A stretch of 6,711 nt of DNA from JAGHBT01 sp035311885. GTDB lineage: Bacteria; Krumholzibacteriota; Krumholzibacteriia; Krumholzibacteriales; WJIX01. Below the pieces are notes generated by a model. The model ran no database searches, was not told where the DNA came from, and saw nothing but the letters and a program-made list of their open reading frames with translations. The stretch lies in contig CAZKNG010000106.1 of NCBI GenBank assembly GCA_964554125.1, forward strand, positions 1 through 6,711. The letters run 5' to 3'. The first letter of the stretch is position 1; each line of letters starts with the position of its first letter. Positions 1-5,863 of the stretch are shown one piece after another. The position numbers were made by a program, and so were the translations under genes.

Positions 1-1102
1 TATCCTCCTTCCTTTCCCGCAGTGGCGGAACCAGTATTCTCGTTCCGCAAACGCGGTAAAAAAGGTCTGTCCTGATGCTGCCCTCCTCTACAAGTTTCAA
101 AAGATTCCTGTTCGTGGCGAATATAAACCTCACATCTATCTCCCTTCTTCCGCTTTCACCGACCCTCCTTATCTCTCTTTCCTGTATTACCCTCAGAAGA
201 GCAGCCTGTAGATTAGCGGGCATCTCTCCTATCTCATCGAGAAAGAATGTGCCTCCCCCTGCGCTTTCAACTAGACCGGCCCTTTCCCCTACCGCCCCTG
301 TAAAGGCTCCCCTCGCGTGCCCGAAGAGCTCCGCCCGAAGCAGAGAAGGCTGCACTTCCATACAGTTTACCGTAACAAGAGGGCCGGAGGCTCTCCTGCT
401 TAACCGATGAATATTCCGTGCTATTACCTCCTTTCCAGTACCGCTCTCACCCTCGATAAGCACAGAGAGTTCACTTGCGGCTATTTTTTGAATCTGCTGC
501 TTGAGAGATCTGATGATTTCTGAATTTCCAATAATAGGCGGATCGAATAATTTTTTACTGTTAGTCCTTACAAAAGGTATATTCGCTTCAGCATTCTTTA
601 GATGAAGAAGAGGAAGAACCTTCTCAATAAGGTTGAAACAGAATAGGTGGTCAGAATTTTCCCAACCCTGATCCGCACCCCCCCGGTCCCTGCTGATCTC
701 AAGAGATATTTCGATATCAAGATCATCGGATGCTCCTCTAAAAACAAGAGGGGCACCTCCCCGTACAGATACGCGCCAGCTGGGCGGTAAACCCGGAACA
801 GTGGTGAACCGGGCCAGATTATATGAAAAGGACGACAGGTGCGAACCGGCCGAGCCCCTTCTTTCTTTTCGATTCCGCCCTATCTGGGAGGCAGAAAAAA
901 GAAGGCTCTGTACAACATTCCGTTCTAATCCCCGGTCGAAAAGAATGCCGCCTGAGCAATCCTCTTTTGACTCATATCTTTCTCTGAAAAGAACCACCTT
1001 TTTCTCTTCAACACAGCGCGACACTGTAAAAAGCGCCGCGGCGGCTCCGCATAGAACACAGAGCCGCCGCACAATTTCCCCTATAACCCTGTTCGCGTTC
1101 AT
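1..1102 (-). CDS. Sigma-54-dependent transcriptional activator (NtrC-type AAA+), C-terminus missing
   Basis: This is a bacterial enhancer-binding protein that would use ATP hydrolysis to open promoter complexes of sigma-54 RNA polymerase. The frame is open from the ATG at 1102 to the left edge, giving 367 residues. The AAA+ part begins near residue 188 and shows Walker A GESGTGKE (218-225, K224), a canonical GAFTGA sigma-54 contact loop (265-270), Walker B TFFLDE (285-290), the sensor I stretch FATNRN, and arginine-finger residues in IRTDLFYR (343-350). It stops at PPLRERKED, so the rest of the ATPase and any DNA-binding domain lie outside the window. Residues 1-165 are neither a clear receiver nor an FHA domain. 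They could be a diverged GAF-like sensor and carry Cys15, Cys18, Cys30 and Cys49. No strong Shine-Dalgarno precedes the ATG, and the frame has a stop at 1136-1138. The AAA+ identity is certain; the N-terminal function is unknown. Confidence 0.95.
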   Translation of the reverse strand, partial: MNANRVIGEIVRRLCVLCGAAAALFTVSRCVEEKKVVLFRERYESKEDCSGGILFDRGLERNVVQSLLFSASQIGRNRKERRGSAGSHLSSFSYNLARFTTVPGLPPSWRVSVRGGAPLVFRGASDDLDIEISLEISRDRGGADQGWENSDHLFCFNLIEKVLPLLHLKNAEANIPFVRTNSKKLFDPPIIGNSEIIRSLKQQIQKIAASELSVLIEGESGTGKEVIARNIHRLSRRASGPLVTVNCMEVQPSLLRAELFGHARGAFTGAVGERAGLVESAGGGTFFLDEIGEMPANLQAALLRVIQEREIRRVGESGRREIDVRFIFATNRNLLKLVEEGSIRTDLFYRVCGTRILVPPLRERKED

Positions 1103-1226
1103 AGAACACCACTTCAAATAAATGTAAAATAATATTCAGGGGGCAGCACGGATATTTACCCCCGACATTCATCACAATCTACATTTTTATCTATCAACAT
1201 ACCGTTAATATATCTTCTAGATTAAA
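1103..1226 (-). other. 5' leader of the left activator gene, with a G5/C5 inverted repeat
   Basis: This is the non-coding stretch between the candidate sigma-54 promoter and the ATG at 1102. If that promoter is real, the start site falls near 1216 and the leader is about 114 nt. The only structure I see is GGGGG at 1139-1143 facing CCCCC at 1159-1163, with a 15-nt loop. No U-run follows the hairpin on the minus strand, so it does not look like a normal terminator. The rest is AT-rich. Confidence 0.3.
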
Positions 1227-1242
1227 AGCAACCGGCATTCCA
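1227..1242 (-). promoter_or_regulatory. Candidate sigma-54 (-24/-12) promoter of the left activator gene
   Basis: Read on the minus strand the site is TGGAATGCCGGTTGCT. It has GG and GC with exactly 10 bases between them, the diagnostic spacing, and an intact TTGCT -12 element. The -24 box is TGGAA instead of TGGCA, so it is an imperfect match. Transcription would start near 1216. A -35/-10 promoter for the divergent gene starts only 8 bp away, so the two may interfere. The motif fits an activator gene under sigma-54 control, but short motifs like this also arise by chance. Confidence 0.45.
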
Positions 1243-1249
1243 TAATTGA

Positions 1250-1278
1250 TTTACCTGTGTTACTGCAATATATATAAT
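1250..1278 (+). promoter_or_regulatory. Candidate housekeeping (sigma-70 type) promoter for the PqqD-like gene
   Basis: TTTACC at 1250-1255 (four of six matches to TTGACA) is followed after 17 bp by a perfect TATAAT at 1273-1278. Initiation would fall near 1285, giving a leader of about 160 nt before the ATG at 1448. The surroundings are AT-rich, which raises the chance of a spurious -10, but the 17-bp spacing and correct orientation support it. Confidence 0.45.
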
Positions 1279-1284
1279 GACTTA

Positions 1285-1447
1285 TATCGCGCGCCATGTC
1301 ATAAGATATTCGTTTACTGTCAGTTTTCCGACAGCCCGCCTCAAGCATCTCCTTGACTTTGAGCCTCTATGCCGAGTAATATTCGGTACTCGGGATTCAT
1401 ACTCAGCAGTCAGATTTCCGACACCTTCAGCAGCCGGCAATAAAAAT
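1285..1447 (+). other. Hairpin-rich 5' leader upstream of the PqqD-like gene
   Basis: The stretch is open in the same frame as the gene, but its translation has no PqqD character and the ATG at 1277 has no ribosome binding site, so I treat it as untranslated leader. It holds a run of small stem-loops: CTGTC/GACAG (1317-1334, loop of 8), TCAAG/CTTGA (1341-1356, loop of 6) and CCGAGTA/TACTCGG (1372-1393, loop of 8). A weaker GTC/GAC stem at 1409-1422 has almost the same loop as the first hairpin. It matches no riboswitch class that I recognise. It could be a structured RNA leader or a set of protein-binding sites in the DNA. Confidence 0.35.
1319..1423 (+). repeat. Pair of 15-bp direct repeats 90 bp apart
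   Basis: GTCAGTTTTCCGACA at 1319-1333 recurs as GTCAGATTTCCGACA at 1409-1423, with one mismatch in 15. Each copy is an interrupted inverted repeat (GTC...GAC). The 90-bp offset is about 8.6 DNA turns, so the copies are not precisely on the same face of the helix. Both lie between the candidate promoter and the start codon. They could be paired operator sites or duplicated RNA hairpins. Confidence 0.5.
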
Positions 1448-1846
1448 ATGAAGCCAGAAAAAGAGATAAATAAGAGAGAAGTTAATCTCCTCAAACTCAT
1501 CCCGGAAAGAGAGATAGAATACCGCACCGGGGAGGACGGGATTGTAACTCTGCTCAAATTAAAATTTAAGAACAGGTTTCTTGTTAAATATCTGCTTCCG
1601 AGATTTAAGAATCCCTTCTTCAAATATAAGCTCGATAAGATCGGGAGTTTTGTATGGTTGATGTGCGACGGGGAGAGAAGAGTCGAAGAAATCGCTGACC
1701 TGATGAAAGAGGAATTCGGAGAGGAGGTCGAACCCTGCCTCGACAGACTGAGCTTGTTCCTCAACTACCTTGAAAAGTCAGGCTATATATCTTTTACGAA
1801 TGTTGAAAAAGAGCAGGAAGAAGCTCGGGATATGCCCGGCCGGTAA
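1448..1846 (+). CDS. PqqD family protein (orphan, RiPP-recognition-element fold)
   Basis: This 132-residue protein resembles the PqqD superfamily, whose winged-helix fold binds peptide substrates and presents them to modifying enzymes in RiPP and PQQ pathways. The core at about residues 60-113 has the family pattern: LDKIGSFVWLMCDG (Asp63, Trp70, Asp74-Gly75), then a VEEIADLMKEEF helix, then a C-terminal helix ending in LEKSGYISF. Residues 1-59 form a basic extension (INKREVNLLKLIP, then FKNRFLVKYLLPRF) typical of a PqqD subgroup I associate with Bacteroidota and related phyla. The ATG at 1448 fits the usual N-terminus. An in-frame ATG at 1277 would add 57 unrelated residues. No Shine-Dalgarno is visible; the upstream sequence is A-rich. 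No radical SAM enzyme, precursor peptide or transporter lies nearby, so the substrate is unknown and PQQ synthesis should not be assumed. Confidence 0.85.
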   Translation: MKPEKEINKREVNLLKLIPEREIEYRTGEDGIVTLLKLKFKNRFLVKYLLPRFKNPFFKYKLDKIGSFVWLMCDGERRVEEIADLMKEEFGEEVEPCLDRLSLFLNYLEKSGYISFTNVEKEQEEARDMPGR

Positions 1847-1856
1847 ACCGGCTTTT
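1839..1856 (+). terminator. Short intrinsic terminator overlapping the PqqD-like stop codon
   Basis: GCCGG (1839-1843) and CCGGC (1848-1852) form a 5-bp all-GC stem, or 6 bp if T1844 pairs with A1847, followed by TTTT at 1853-1856. The TAA stop (1844-1846) sits in the loop. The U-tract is short, so termination may be modest. It reads in the plus direction only and lies in the gap between two convergent genes. Confidence 0.5.
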
Positions 1857-1917
1857 CAATTTCAAACAGAACGCGCTTTTTATGAAGTTTTCTCTCCGCG
1901 TCCTAAAAGTATAAATC

Positions 1918-3795
1918 CTACCTGCGAATGATCACCGCGTTCATACTCGCGTGGTCATCACTTTCAATAAAAATATCACGCGAAGTTTCATTGACAAAAT
2001 TTAATTCTATAAACTCAGGGGCAAACGCTCTTAAATCACCCTCTTCCGGGGGATCCGGCGAAGTGATGCCGGTAATGTCAAGCGGTTCAAAATCAGCCGT
2101 CAAATCAAGTGAAGAGTATTTAAAACGTTCATCACATTCAATACCCCTTATATTTAAATATAGAGCGGCAGTCCAGTCGGCAAAAAGGTCTATAAACCTC
2201 TCGCCGGTTACATTTTCAATATTTTCTACCCCGGTTTTTTTTGACTGAACGAGTTCCCGGAATATATTATCACCATACCTGTCTCCGAGATATCTCAGGA
2301 AGAGAAAAGAAGCCCCGCGTCTCGCTATAGTATCATCACCGTAAACAAGCGAGGCATTCCCCGGATCAGCAAAGTAGTCATTAACCCTTCCGATATTATT
2401 CGCGTAATGCTCATTAAGATATTCGGCAATGTGTGCGAGGCCTTCCTCCAGCCACAATTCTTCCATATAAAAAGCTGAGCTGCCCCCGCCGTATTTTAAA
2501 ACTCTGTAGTTGAACATTATCATATGAAGAAATTCATGCCCTAAAACTCCGGCTACCGCCTCGAGGGCTCCTTCCTTTGAAATCACATAGCCGTATAAGC
2601 CGGAGGGGTCAGGTACGATTGTATAGAAGATCTCCATACCGTTCGTGCAGCGCGGATTCACAAGGGAGGGCAGAAGATCAACCGGAAGAAAAAACCCGGT
2701 TATATACCAGTCCTGACCTCCGGGCGTAAGTTCGTTGATAACCGGAGACATCAGTATTGCCACCTTTCCGTCGGCATTGATATCGGATTCCACACCATAT
2801 GAGTCGCGGTCTACATGGTAAACACTCTGGTCGAATTCCTGTCCCAGACTCACTATTTCCTGATCTGTCACACATCCCGGGTCCGTAGTCCTGTCAAGAT
2901 AAAGGAGGGTGTGATTTCCTTCATATTTTAAATCAGCGGTTACGGTTGTATAGCTGTTCGTGTCAAAGGTTGATCCTTCATATTTACTGTAAACATCAAA
3001 CTCCGCGGTAGCAGGAGCACCCTTTACAGGCGAAAATGACCTCCCCTTTTCAGGCTCTTCTGATAACTCAGCCCTCCCGCTTTTTAGAAGCTCTCCAGCT
3101 TCTTCCCTTTTCTTTCTGTCAAACCCGGAAATTCCAATCCTGCTGTAACCATTTGACAAACCGCCAGTTCTCTTTTCACTGAAAACCCGCTTTTTTTTGC
3201 TTGCCGCAGTTACAGCGCCCCCTGTCGCTGCTTCAAATTCAATCGAGTAACTGTAGTTGGTAGATAAATCAGACGGGGAAGGAGAATTGCTGAATAGAAT
3301 CATCATATACCGGGCTTCTCCCCCGCTTGTCAGAGAAAAGCTGAAATTTTCAGAGCAGAAAAACCCCTTGCCCACATCACCCTGTTTAAACTCCACGTAG
3401 AAGGGAAGCATAGCCGTGGAAACGAAGATGTCGCCTCCTCTAAGAGGCATAAATCCGGCAATCGGACTTATCTGCTCCGCTCTCAAACTGCCCGTAAAAA
3501 CACCGTCCGGGACAACCGCTTTTAGAACCCCCCGATCTCCCTCGAACGGGACCGCGTAGATGCCGACCGCATTCCCTTCCGCTTCACCGGGGAAGAATGC
3601 TATCCTGTTCTTGCCGGGCGCTGGATTAAACCGATAGCCTTCGACAATAACAGTATCTCCCATCCCCGCCGAGTCAGGTAAGACCGAATCTATAACAGGG
3701 GGCAGACCTGCCTCCTTATCCCCGCCGCAGTCTGAATATATAGCCGGCGATAATAAAAGAAATATTATAAATGCCGCTTTCCAGAAATCTGTCAA
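1918..3795 (-). CDS. Exported TIG-domain zinc metallopeptidase, hyicolysin-like (M30-type)
   Basis: This 625-residue protein is exported and probably acts at the cell surface as a protease. A signal peptide covers residues 1-22, followed by CGGD at Cys23. A lipoprotein anchor is possible, but the residues before the Cys (Y-S-D) make a poor lipobox. Residues 32-115 form a TIG/IPT immunoglobulin-like domain (PPVIDSVLPDSAGMGDTVIV). After a variable stretch rich in Ser, Lys and Glu comes DINADGKV (338-345), a likely Ca-binding loop. The zinc motif HEFLH follows at 420-424, with ligands His420 and His424 and catalytic Glu421. WLEEGLAHIAE (448-458) probably supplies the third ligand, Glu451. This arrangement resembles the M30 hyicolysin family. 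The start is TTG at 3795, placed by the signal peptide and by GAGGG 10 nt upstream; no suitable ATG exists. The gene is convergent with the PqqD-like gene and divergent from the activator at 4078. The natural substrate is unknown. Confidence 0.85.
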   Translation of the reverse strand: MTDFWKAAFIIFLLLSPAIYSDCGGDKEAGLPPVIDSVLPDSAGMGDTVIVEGYRFNPAPGKNRIAFFPGEAEGNAVGIYAVPFEGDRGVLKAVVPDGVFTGSLRAEQISPIAGFMPLRGGDIFVSTAMLPFYVEFKQGDVGKGFFCSENFSFSLTSGGEARYMMILFSNSPSPSDLSTNYSYSIEFEAATGGAVTAASKKKRVFSEKRTGGLSNGYSRIGISGFDRKKREEAGELLKSGRAELSEEPEKGRSFSPVKGAPATAEFDVYSKYEGSTFDTNSYTTVTADLKYEGNHTLLYLDRTTDPGCVTDQEIVSLGQEFDQSVYHVDRDSYGVESDINADGKVAILMSPVINELTPGGQDWYITGFFLPVDLLPSLVNPRCTNGMEIFYTIVPDPSGLYGYVISKEGALEAVAGVLGHEFLHMIMFNYRVLKYGGGSSAFYMEELWLEEGLAHIAEYLNEHYANNIGRVNDYFADPGNASLVYGDDTIARRGASFLFLRYLGDRYGDNIFRELVQSKKTGVENIENVTGERFIDLFADWTAALYLNIRGIECDERFKYSSLDLTADFEPLDITGITSPDPPEEGDLRAFAPEFIELNFVNETSRDIFIESDDHASMNAVIIRR

Positions 3796-4004
3796 AATAG
3801 AATTTCCCTCTTTCTACCCGGATTCGGAAAAATAGCTTCGGCGTTATTTATAACCTGCCGCCGTTGAAATAAAAATTGTACTTGAAAAATACCAAAGAAG
3901 ACCGCCCGCCGCAACAGAATGCTTGAAGGTTAAAACCCAGGAAAAGAATCGCCTGAGTACACACACTTGAAATTTCCCCGGAAATAGAGAATGTTACTGA
4001 TATA

Positions 4005-4020
4005 AGGCATATATCTTGCT
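4005..4020 (+). promoter_or_regulatory. Candidate sigma-54 (-24/-12) promoter of the pseudo-receiver activator
   Basis: AGGCATATATCTTGCT has GG (4006-4007) and GC (4018-4019) separated by exactly 10 bases, with GGCA in the -24 box and TTGCT followed by a T-run in the -12 box. Predicted initiation is near 4031, leaving a leader of about 47 nt before the ATG at 4078. The rest of the 282-bp spacer (3796-4077) shows no coding potential and no convincing leftward promoter for the protease. GTTAT/ATAAC at 3843-3854 is a minor inverted repeat there. Confidence 0.55.
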
Positions 4021-4035
4021 TTTTTAACCTTATAG

Positions 4036-4054
4036 AGCAAAAACACTGATATAA
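4036..4054 (+). promoter_or_regulatory. Motif shared with the lipoprotein upstream region (copy 1)
   Basis: AGCAAAAACACTGATATAA sits just after the predicted sigma-54 start site. A close relative, AGCAAACACTGTATAAT, lies at 5664-5680 upstream of the lipoprotein gene. The exact shared core is AAACACTG, followed by an A/T-rich TATAA in both. The 10-mer ACTGATATAA also occurs at 3996-4005, just before the sigma-54 -24 box. It might be an operator for the activator encoded here, or a -10 region resembling TATAAT. Function is inferred only. Confidence 0.3.
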
Positions 4055-4077
4055 CCCAGAAACAGGCCGGTCTAAAG

Positions 4078-5526
4078 ATGGATCTTGTTGTAGATATTAT
4101 AAACCCCGGTAAGGATAGTCCTATCGCTTCGGACTGCGCCGAGGCCGGATGGAAAGTCAAGGAATTTCCCTCCGTAGAAGACTTTACCGCCTCAAAACAA
4201 AAGACCTTCGCGCCGCTGTTGATCCTGTCTGTCCCTGAATCATGGCAAAAGGAGCAGCGGACTGAAGCAGCCGCGGCTATTACAGACTGGCATGATCAAT
4301 ATTCAAAAAGTCAGATCCTTCTTCTTTTACCCGGCAACTACAGGAAAAGCGATACAGCTGCCATTGATTTCAGCGCCCGTCATATTCTGTTCAAACCATA
4401 CGACAGTAAAGACCTGCACCAACTTCTCGTGCGGACAGCCCGGGGTGTCGGGAAACGGGAGAAAAAACAGACTATTGATAAGATCAACAGAAAACCTGAA
4501 GGTTTTGAGAATATCATCGGTGTCAGCAGGCCGATCAGGGATGTAATAGATACCGCGAAAAAAGTCGCTTCAAGTGAAAGCACCTCCATTATGATAACCG
4601 GTGAAAACGGAACAGGCAAAGGCGCCATTGCCAAAGCGATACACACCTCGAGTATCAGGAAGGACGGTCCCTTCATAGAAATAAACTGCGCGGCGATCCC
4701 GCGCAATCTTCTTGAAACTGAATTCTTCGGACATGAATCGGGCGCTTTTACAGACGCGAAAGAAAGAAAGATCGGCCTGTTCGAATGTGCTAACGGAGGA
4801 ACTGTGTTCCTCGATGAGATAGGGGAAATCGATTACAGACTCCAGGCAAAACTTCTTAAATTCCTCGATTCAAGGACGATAAGAAGAGTCAGCGGCACTC
4901 AGTTTCTTCCCGTTGACCTTCGGATTATATCGGCTACGAATAGAAACCTGAAAAAGGATGTCTTAGAAAAACGATTCAGAGCGGATCTGTTCTACAGGCT
5001 GAATGTGGTAGAAATATCTCTTCCTCCTCTGAGGGACAGAATAGAAGACATCGAACCGATAGCCAGATACTACGCCGGACAGTTCTCAACCCGCCTTAAA
5101 AAAGGAGATATTACCTTAACGGATGAAGCTGTTGAAATCCTGAAACGATACAGCTGGCCCGGTAATATCCGTGAATTAATCAATATTATAGAAAGAGCCG
5201 TACTTCTGAATACAGGCGGACAAATCAGAGCGGAAGACCTTCCCCTGAAAACAGAAAAGAAAGAAAGAACTATAGAGATCAGTCAAGAGAAGGGAACTAT
5301 AAGGATCGATCTTCCGCCCGGAGGAACACCTATGAGAGAGATAGAGAAAGCTGCTATTATTGCCGCTCTGAAGCAAACCCGCGGCAATGTAACCGCTGCA
5401 GCCAGGCTTCTTGAGTTAGAACGGGGAACTATAAGGTATAAGATGAAAAAACACGGAATAGACCCCTCGAAAATAAAGGAAAACTCCGTAAACGGTCAAT
5501 ATACACCTGTACCTGTATCTGGTTGA
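4078..5526 (+). CDS. NtrC-type sigma-54 activator with a degenerate receiver domain
   Basis: This 482-residue protein has the layout of a response regulator that activates sigma-54 promoters. Residues 1-120 look like a receiver domain: the strand LVVD at 3-6 and the Lys106-Pro107 pair in ILFKPYD are kept. Ser51 in LLILSVPES stands where the phospho-accepting Asp is expected, and the switch Thr/Ser after strand ILLLL (80-84) is missing. The AAA+ domain (about 144-370) has Walker A GENGTGKG (175-182, K181), the loop GAFTDA (222-227) in place of GAFTGA, Walker B VFLDE (243-247), arginine fingers in FRADLFYR (300-307) and sensor II WPGNIREL (360-367). A Fis-type helix-turn-helix covers 420-461 (GNVTAAARLLELERGTIRYK). 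The ATG at 4078 has only a weak AGG upstream. The gene is flanked by two -24/-12 candidates, one before it and one after it, which suggests autoregulation plus control of the adjacent lipoprotein. Confidence 0.95.
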   Translation: MDLVVDIINPGKDSPIASDCAEAGWKVKEFPSVEDFTASKQKTFAPLLILSVPESWQKEQRTEAAAAITDWHDQYSKSQILLLLPGNYRKSDTAAIDFSARHILFKPYDSKDLHQLLVRTARGVGKREKKQTIDKINRKPEGFENIIGVSRPIRDVIDTAKKVASSESTSIMITGENGTGKGAIAKAIHTSSIRKDGPFIEINCAAIPRNLLETEFFGHESGAFTDAKERKIGLFECANGGTVFLDEIGEIDYRLQAKLLKFLDSRTIRRVSGTQFLPVDLRIISATNRNLKKDVLEKRFRADLFYRLNVVEISLPPLRDRIEDIEPIARYYAGQFSTRLKKGDITLTDEAVEILKRYSWPGNIRELINIIERAVLLNTGGQIRAEDLPLKTEKKERTIEISQEKGTIRIDLPPGGTPMREIEKAAIIAALKQTRGNVTAAARLLELERGTIRYKMKKHGIDPSKIKENSVNGQYTPVPVSG

Positions 5527-5787
5527 CATCCATTATGTTACAAGCACAGCGCTGCTTTATCCTTAAAACAACCCCGATTTTCCCCTGAAAAATCCGCAAT
5601 TTCTATTAGTCCGAATAGTTCCGTGCCTGAATGAATTTATTTAATGGCAAGGGTTAAAACACCAGCAAACACTGTATAATGATAATTATAACTGAATATT
5701 TAACATTGAGTTACACCATTTCAAATTTCAACACAACATTCCTTTTCCGGTCCAAATCTATCATTTCCACGGCCTTAAAAGACTCTA
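5527..5787 (+). other. Intergenic region, no gene seen; possible activator-binding zone
   Basis: This AT-rich spacer between the activator and the sigma-54 promoter candidate has no plausible coding frame. It holds a weak hairpin after the activator stop (AAGCA 5542-5546, TGCTT 5553-5557, loop CAGCGC, then TTAT... only a short T stretch), which is at best a poor terminator. GATTTT/AAAATC forms another A/T-rich inverted repeat around 5575-5592. It also holds a TATAAT (5675-5680) that pairs with ATTATA (5685-5690) as an inverted repeat. Enhancer sites for sigma-54 activators usually lie about 80-150 bp upstream of the promoter, which would be here, but I could not identify a convincing long palindrome. 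Confidence 0.3.
5664..5680 (+). promoter_or_regulatory. Motif shared with the activator upstream region (copy 2), containing a perfect TATAAT
   Basis: AGCAAACACTGTATAAT resembles the site at 4036-4054, with the exact core AAACACTG in common. TATAAT at 5675-5680 could serve as a -10 box, but the best -35 candidate, TTAAAA at 5654-5659, gives a short 15-bp spacer. It lies 108 bp before the sigma-54 promoter candidate, so it could also be an upstream activator site. Confidence 0.3.
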
Positions 5788-5803
5788 TGGCATCGGCATT
5801 GCC
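5788..5803 (+). promoter_or_regulatory. Candidate sigma-54 (-24/-12) promoter of the ZU5-like lipoprotein gene
   Basis: TGGCATCGGCATTGCC is the best -24/-12 match in the window. It has TGGCA in the -24 box, TTGC in the -12 box, and exactly 10 bases between GG (5789-5790) and GC (5801-5802). Initiation is expected near 5814, giving a leader of about 64 nt. It lies 261 bp after the stop codon of a sigma-54 activator gene on the same strand, the usual place for a dedicated target. Confidence 0.6.
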
Positions 5804-5863
5804 TTATTGAATTAACAAGAAATTGGAAGTAATGAATGATTTTAAGATTTTGCCTTAACCCTC

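Noticed and set aside
75..1121. Open plus-strand frames at 75-410 and 801-1121
   Set aside because: They lie opposite the well-supported sigma-54 activator, whose minus-strand translation contains every AAA+ motif. The plus-strand products show no domain or ribosome binding site.
1319..1423. The 15-bp direct repeats as ends of a mobile element or a CRISPR array
   Set aside because: There are only two copies, the interval has no transposase, and there is no series of equal spacers or target-site duplication.
1277..1447. Upstream in-frame extension of the PqqD-like protein from the ATG at 1277
   Set aside because: The extra 57 residues do not resemble the family, no ribosome binding site is present, the ATG overlaps a likely -10 box, and the stretch is rich in inverted repeats. 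Start at 1448 matches the usual N-terminus.
1282..1764. Minus-strand open frame opposite the PqqD-like gene
   Set aside because: It is a shadow of the coding strand with no recognisable domain, and it crosses the promoter and leader region.
1928..2875. Open frames inside the protease gene (plus 1928-2248, minus 2678-2875)
   Set aside because: Both overlap conserved protease sequence read in the correct frame and have no ribosome binding site or domain.
3930..4160. Minus-strand open frame across the spacer before the second activator
   Set aside because: It overlaps the activator start and the sigma-54 promoter candidate, has no domain, and would place a gene in the divergent control region.
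5542..5560. Intrinsic terminator after the second activator gene
   Set aside because: The stem is 5 bp with only two GC pairs and no real U-run follows. It is recorded only as a weak hairpin within the intergenic entry.
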